DNA from: Gammaproteobacteria bacterium
GTDB taxonomy: Bacteria > Pseudomonadota > Gammaproteobacteria > Pseudomonadales > Azotimanducaceae
Assembly: GCA_002719135.1 (NCBI GenBank)
Contig: PBGU01000017.1
Span: 13,971 to 20,809 of the forward strand
Length of the DNA stretch: 6,839 nucleotides
Reading direction: 5' to 3'
Shown here: positions 4,530 to 6,839 of the stretch, piece after piece
How positions within the stretch are numbered: position 1 is the first letter of the stretch
How the letters are laid out: every line of letters begins with the position of its first letter
Notes under the pieces: generated by a model
What the model was told of the DNA's origin: nothing
The model's database searches: none
What the model saw: only the letters and a program-made list of their open reading frames with translations
Made by a program: the position numbers and the translations under genes

Positions 4530-6745
4530 TCCTGCGAATCAATCGCCTCGAGTAACCGCGGCGGCGACATAGGCAATTCCGACACACGAAATCCTAGCGC
4601 ATCGCGCACCGCATTCGATGTCGCGGCCAATGGTGCCGTGATTGGAGTCTCGCCCACACCGCGCACACCGTATGGATGTGTCGGATTAGGAACCTCAACA
4701 ATTTGCGTATCGATCATCGGCAAGTCGGACGCGACCGGAACGCGATAGTCAAGAAAGCCAGCGTTTTCCATCACGCCATTGTCGTCATAGATGTACTCTT
4801 CATTGAGCGCCCAGCCCAGACCTTGTGCGGCTCCGCCTTGCATCTGCCCTTCAACGTATGCTGGATGTATCGCGCGACCGGCATCCTGAATCGCGGTGTA
4901 TGCCTTCACATCGACCTTACCGGTTTCTCGATCCACCGCCAGGTCGGTCCAATTAACCGAAAACCCTGCACCCGCACCTTGCGCATTAACACTGGCTCGT
5001 CCAAGTATTGGGCCCCCAGTACGTCCCCAGGCTCTGGCTATATCTGCAAGAGACAAGGGGTCGACGTCCGCATTGACGCCAGGCTTCGGTACTGCTTGTC
5101 CGTCATCCCAGTCGACCTGGTCAGCGTCGATGTCCCACGTCATCGCGGCACGTTCCTTGCATTGTGCGATGATGTCCTCACAAGCCTGGACAACGGCCAT
5201 CCCTGTCGCGAACGTCGTTCTGCTACCGCCCGTCATGTTGCAATAGCCCGTACTCTCCGTATCGGCCACATGCGCGTTAATTCTGTCGTAGGGAATTCCT
5301 AGCGTCTCGGCCGCCATCAAGCACATCGAAGCGCGCGATCCACCGATATCGGGACTCCCCTCATTGATGATCACGGTCCCGTCCTCTCGAATCAGTACTT
5401 CGGCGCTGGATTGCATCCCGATGTTGAACCAAAAACCACACGCCACCCCACGACCGCAACCCTCAGGTACCGGGGCCGTGTAATTGGGATGTGCCTTAGC
5501 AGCCTCAAGGCATGCTTTCAGCCCGATCGCAGGGAATTTAGGACCATACGGAGCCTGGGTTCCCTCATCAGCAGCATTCTTAAGCCGCAAGTCAATCGGG
5601 TCCATACCAAGTTCACGAGCAAGATCATCGATCACGCATTCCATCGCGTGCATGGCCTGAGGCGCTCCCGGCGCTCGATAAGCTGCAACTTTAGGTTTAT
5701 TCACCAATACGTCAAGGCCTTCGATACTGAAGTTCTCGAGGTCATATGGCGCCAGCACCGACATACAGCCAGGACCCACTGGTGCGCCAGGGAACGCTCC
5801 TGCCTCATAGGAAAGCCAGGCTGTCGCCGCAGTGATGGTGCCATCTTTCTTTGCACCAACTTTTGCCTTGCACCATGTCGCTGAGGTTGGGCCAGTGGCA
5901 CGGAAAACTTCTTCCCGGTTCATGACCATCCGAACAGGACGATTCGAGAGCTCCGACAACTTCACCGCAAGTGGCTCAAGGTAGACACTTAGCTTGCCGC
6001 CAAATCCGCCACCAATTTCAGAAGCGATGACTTTTATCTTGCTTATGCTTGTGCCGAGTATCGCTGCAGTTTGGGTTCGAACATCAAAGTGTCCCTGGGT
6101 AGAACACCAAACCGTAATTTTACCCTCTTCATTAATGGTCGCCGTACAGGCATGCGGTTCAATATAGCCTTGGTGTGCCATCGGCACTCGGAATTCGCCC
6201 TCAACGACGACATCGGCTTCAGCAAACCCTTTCTCAGCATCACCACGCTCAAACTTGGTGATTGCCGCAACGTTGCTCGCAGGTTGCGACGCATCACCAT
6301 TGGTATGCATTTCTTCGTTGACTAGCGTGGCGCCGTCCGCAATCGCCTGATCAATCGAAAGCACCGGCTCAAGCACGTCGTAGTCGACTTTGATTGCATC
6401 CAGCGCTTGTTCCGCCAATAGCGGTGTCGTCGCAGCGACCGCGGCAACCGCATGACCATGGTAGAGCGCTTTGTCCCTAGCGATGACATTTCGACCAAGA
6501 TCGTCGGTCTGTTCGGCGAAATCACTACCGGATACGGCCGCCAGCACGCCTTCCATTGCCAGCGCGCCCGAAACATCAACGCTCTTGATACGCGCATGCG
6601 CATGCGGACTGCGCAGAACCTTGCCATGAATCATCCCCGGGAGGCTCAGATCGGCTCCAAAATTCGCGCGTCCCGTGACTTTTTCCACACCGTCAGGACG
6701 TACTGGTCGAGTCCCAATTACTTTCAGATCGTGAGCTTCTGCCAT
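4523..6745 (-). CDS. Xanthine-dehydrogenase-family molybdopterin-binding (large) subunit
   Basis: The 740-residue protein has the usual length of a separate Mo subunit of the xanthine oxidase family. An N-terminal a/b-hammerhead domain (about 20-130, with RPDGVEKVTGRANFGADL) precedes the Mo-binding domains. Visible Mo-cofactor motifs are STQGHF at 215-220 (Gln217), GGGFGGK at 245-251, AYRAPGAPQA at 355-364 (Arg357), DIGGSRAS at 466-473, GQMQGG at 633-638, and the catalytic base in GVGETPIT (Glu699). The partner is the [2Fe-2S] subunit encoded 10 bp upstream, and electrons leave through an FAD subunit not seen here. No Tat or Sec signal is present, so it is cytoplasmic. The AYRAPG loop differs from the AYRCSFR of Cox CO dehydrogenase, so a CO role is unlikely; an aldehyde, purine, nicotinate or other heterocycle is possible. 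ATG at 6745 follows AGGGG at 7 nt. Confidence 0.95.
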   Translation of the reverse strand: MAEAHDLKVIGTRPVRPDGVEKVTGRANFGADLSLPGMIHGKVLRSPHAHARIKSVDVSGALAMEGVLAAVSGSDFAEQTDDLGRNVIARDKALYHGHAVAAVAATTPLLAEQALDAIKVDYDVLEPVLSIDQAIADGATLVNEEMHTNGDASQPASNVAAITKFERGDAEKGFAEADVVVEGEFRVPMAHQGYIEPHACTATINEEGKITVWCSTQGHFDVRTQTAAILGTSISKIKVIASEIGGGFGGKLSVYLEPLAVKLSELSNRPVRMVMNREEVFRATGPTSATWCKAKVGAKKDGTITAATAWLSYEAGAFPGAPVGPGCMSVLAPYDLENFSIEGLDVLVNKPKVAAYRAPGAPQAMHAMECVIDDLARELGMDPIDLRLKNAADEGTQAPYGPKFPAIGLKACLEAAKAHPNYTAPVPEGCGRGVACGFWFNIGMQSSAEVLIREDGTVIINEGSPDIGGSRASMCLMAAETLGIPYDRINAHVADTESTGYCNMTGGSRTTFATGMAVVQACEDIIAQCKERAAMTWDIDADQVDWDDGQAVPKPGVNADVDPLSLADIARAWGRTGGPILGRASVNAQGAGAGFSVNWTDLAVDRETGKVDVKAYTAIQDAGRAIHPAYVEGQMQGGAAQGLGWALNEEYIYDDNGVMENAGFLDYRVPVASDLPMIDTQIVEVPNPTHPYGVRGVGETPITAPLAATSNAVRDALGFRVSELPMSPPRLLEAIDSQEG

Positions 6746-6752
6746 CTCGTAT

Positions 6753-6757
6753 CCCCT
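6753..6757 (-). promoter_or_regulatory. Ribosome binding site of the large subunit gene, overlapping the upstream stop
   Basis: AGGGG on the minus strand lies 7 nt from the ATG at 6745 and shares two bases with the TAG stop of the iron-sulfur subunit gene (6758-6756). This ties translation of the two subunits together. Confidence 0.7.
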
Positions 6758-6839
6758 ATGCTTCGTGTGCTAATTCGGTCGCGGCGTCCTGGACAGCGCG
6801 AATGATCTTGTCGTAGCCCGTGCAACGACAAAGATTGCC
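6756..6839 (-). CDS. [2Fe-2S] iron-sulfur subunit of the molybdenum hydroxylase, C-terminal tail; gene runs off the right edge
   Basis: Reading in from the right edge on the minus strand gives 27 residues: GNLCRCTGYDKIIRAV at 1-16, a short helix, then the end at TAG (6758-6756). GNLCRCTGY is the diagnostic second-cluster motif of CoxS-type small subunits (family length about 150-170), where the CxC pair binds the [2Fe-2S] cluster nearest the molybdopterin. The protein passes electrons from the Mo site towards FAD. The N-terminal plant-ferredoxin-like domain and the other cysteines lie outside the window. It is 10 bp from the large subunit gene in the same operon. Although only a tail is visible, the motif is decisive. 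Confidence 0.92.
   Translation of the reverse strand, partial: GNLCRCTGYDKIIRAVQDAATELAHEA

Noticed and set aside
4676..5302. 208-codon plus-strand frame inside the Mo subunit gene, and others such as 5411-5884
   Set aside because: They are antisense shadows of a gene with intact molybdopterin motifs across the whole span.
6590..6606. Alternating GCATGC-like palindromic run
   Set aside because: It encodes the conserved HAHARI stretch of the Mo subunit (SPHAHARIKS), so codon use explains it.
4523..6839. Aerobic CO dehydrogenase (CoxSL)
   Set aside because: The characteristic AYRCSFR active-site loop is absent; AYRAPG is present in its place.

Overview
This 6.8 kb window reads as ordinary, densely packed bacterial chromosome with moderate GC, short intergenic gaps, GTG and TTG starts, and translationally coupled genes. 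The gene families (LLM-type flavin oxidoreductase, SDR, HAD-IA hydrolase, xanthine-dehydrogenase-like molybdenum hydroxylase) suit a free-living aerobic heterotroph with broad catabolic ability. A proteobacterium or a similar marine or soil lineage is possible, but nothing here fixes the taxon. I saw no rRNA, tRNA, CRISPR array, transposase, phage gene or attachment site.

Layout. Positions 1-416 (minus) hold the N-terminal 138 residues of a short-chain dehydrogenase/reductase. A 166-bp divergent intergenic region (417-582) carries an inverted repeat enclosing a tandem CGGCCG repeat. Positions 583-3265 (plus) form a three-gene cassette with overlapping ends: an LLM-class flavin-dependent oxidoreductase, a serine alpha/beta-hydrolase and a HAD-IA hydrolase. 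It meets a minus-strand unit tail to tail, the two stop codons sharing one CTAG tetranucleotide. Read in transcription order from 6839 down to 3262, the minus-strand unit is: the C-terminal tail of a [2Fe-2S] small subunit, a 740-residue molybdopterin-binding large subunit, an 80-residue MoaD/ThiS-like sulfur carrier ending in Gly-Gly, and a ribokinase-like PfkB sugar kinase.

Working together. The plus cassette and divergent SDR look like a small catabolic module in which a redox step, a flavin-dependent oxidation and a hydrolysis could act in sequence on an organic substrate. The substrate cannot be read from the sequence. The minus operon encodes a xanthine-oxidase-family hydroxylase with what may be its own ubiquitin-like sulfur carrier, relevant because these enzymes need molybdopterin and usually a terminal sulfido ligand on Mo. 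The ribokinase-like gene downstream permits, but does not prove, a role in nucleoside or heterocycle salvage or degradation.

The most interesting points are the MoaD-like protein inside a molybdenum hydroxylase operon, two competing RNA hairpins between it and the large subunit, the coupled LLM/hydrolase/HAD cassette, and the structured divergent promoter region. No clearly new class of system is evident.
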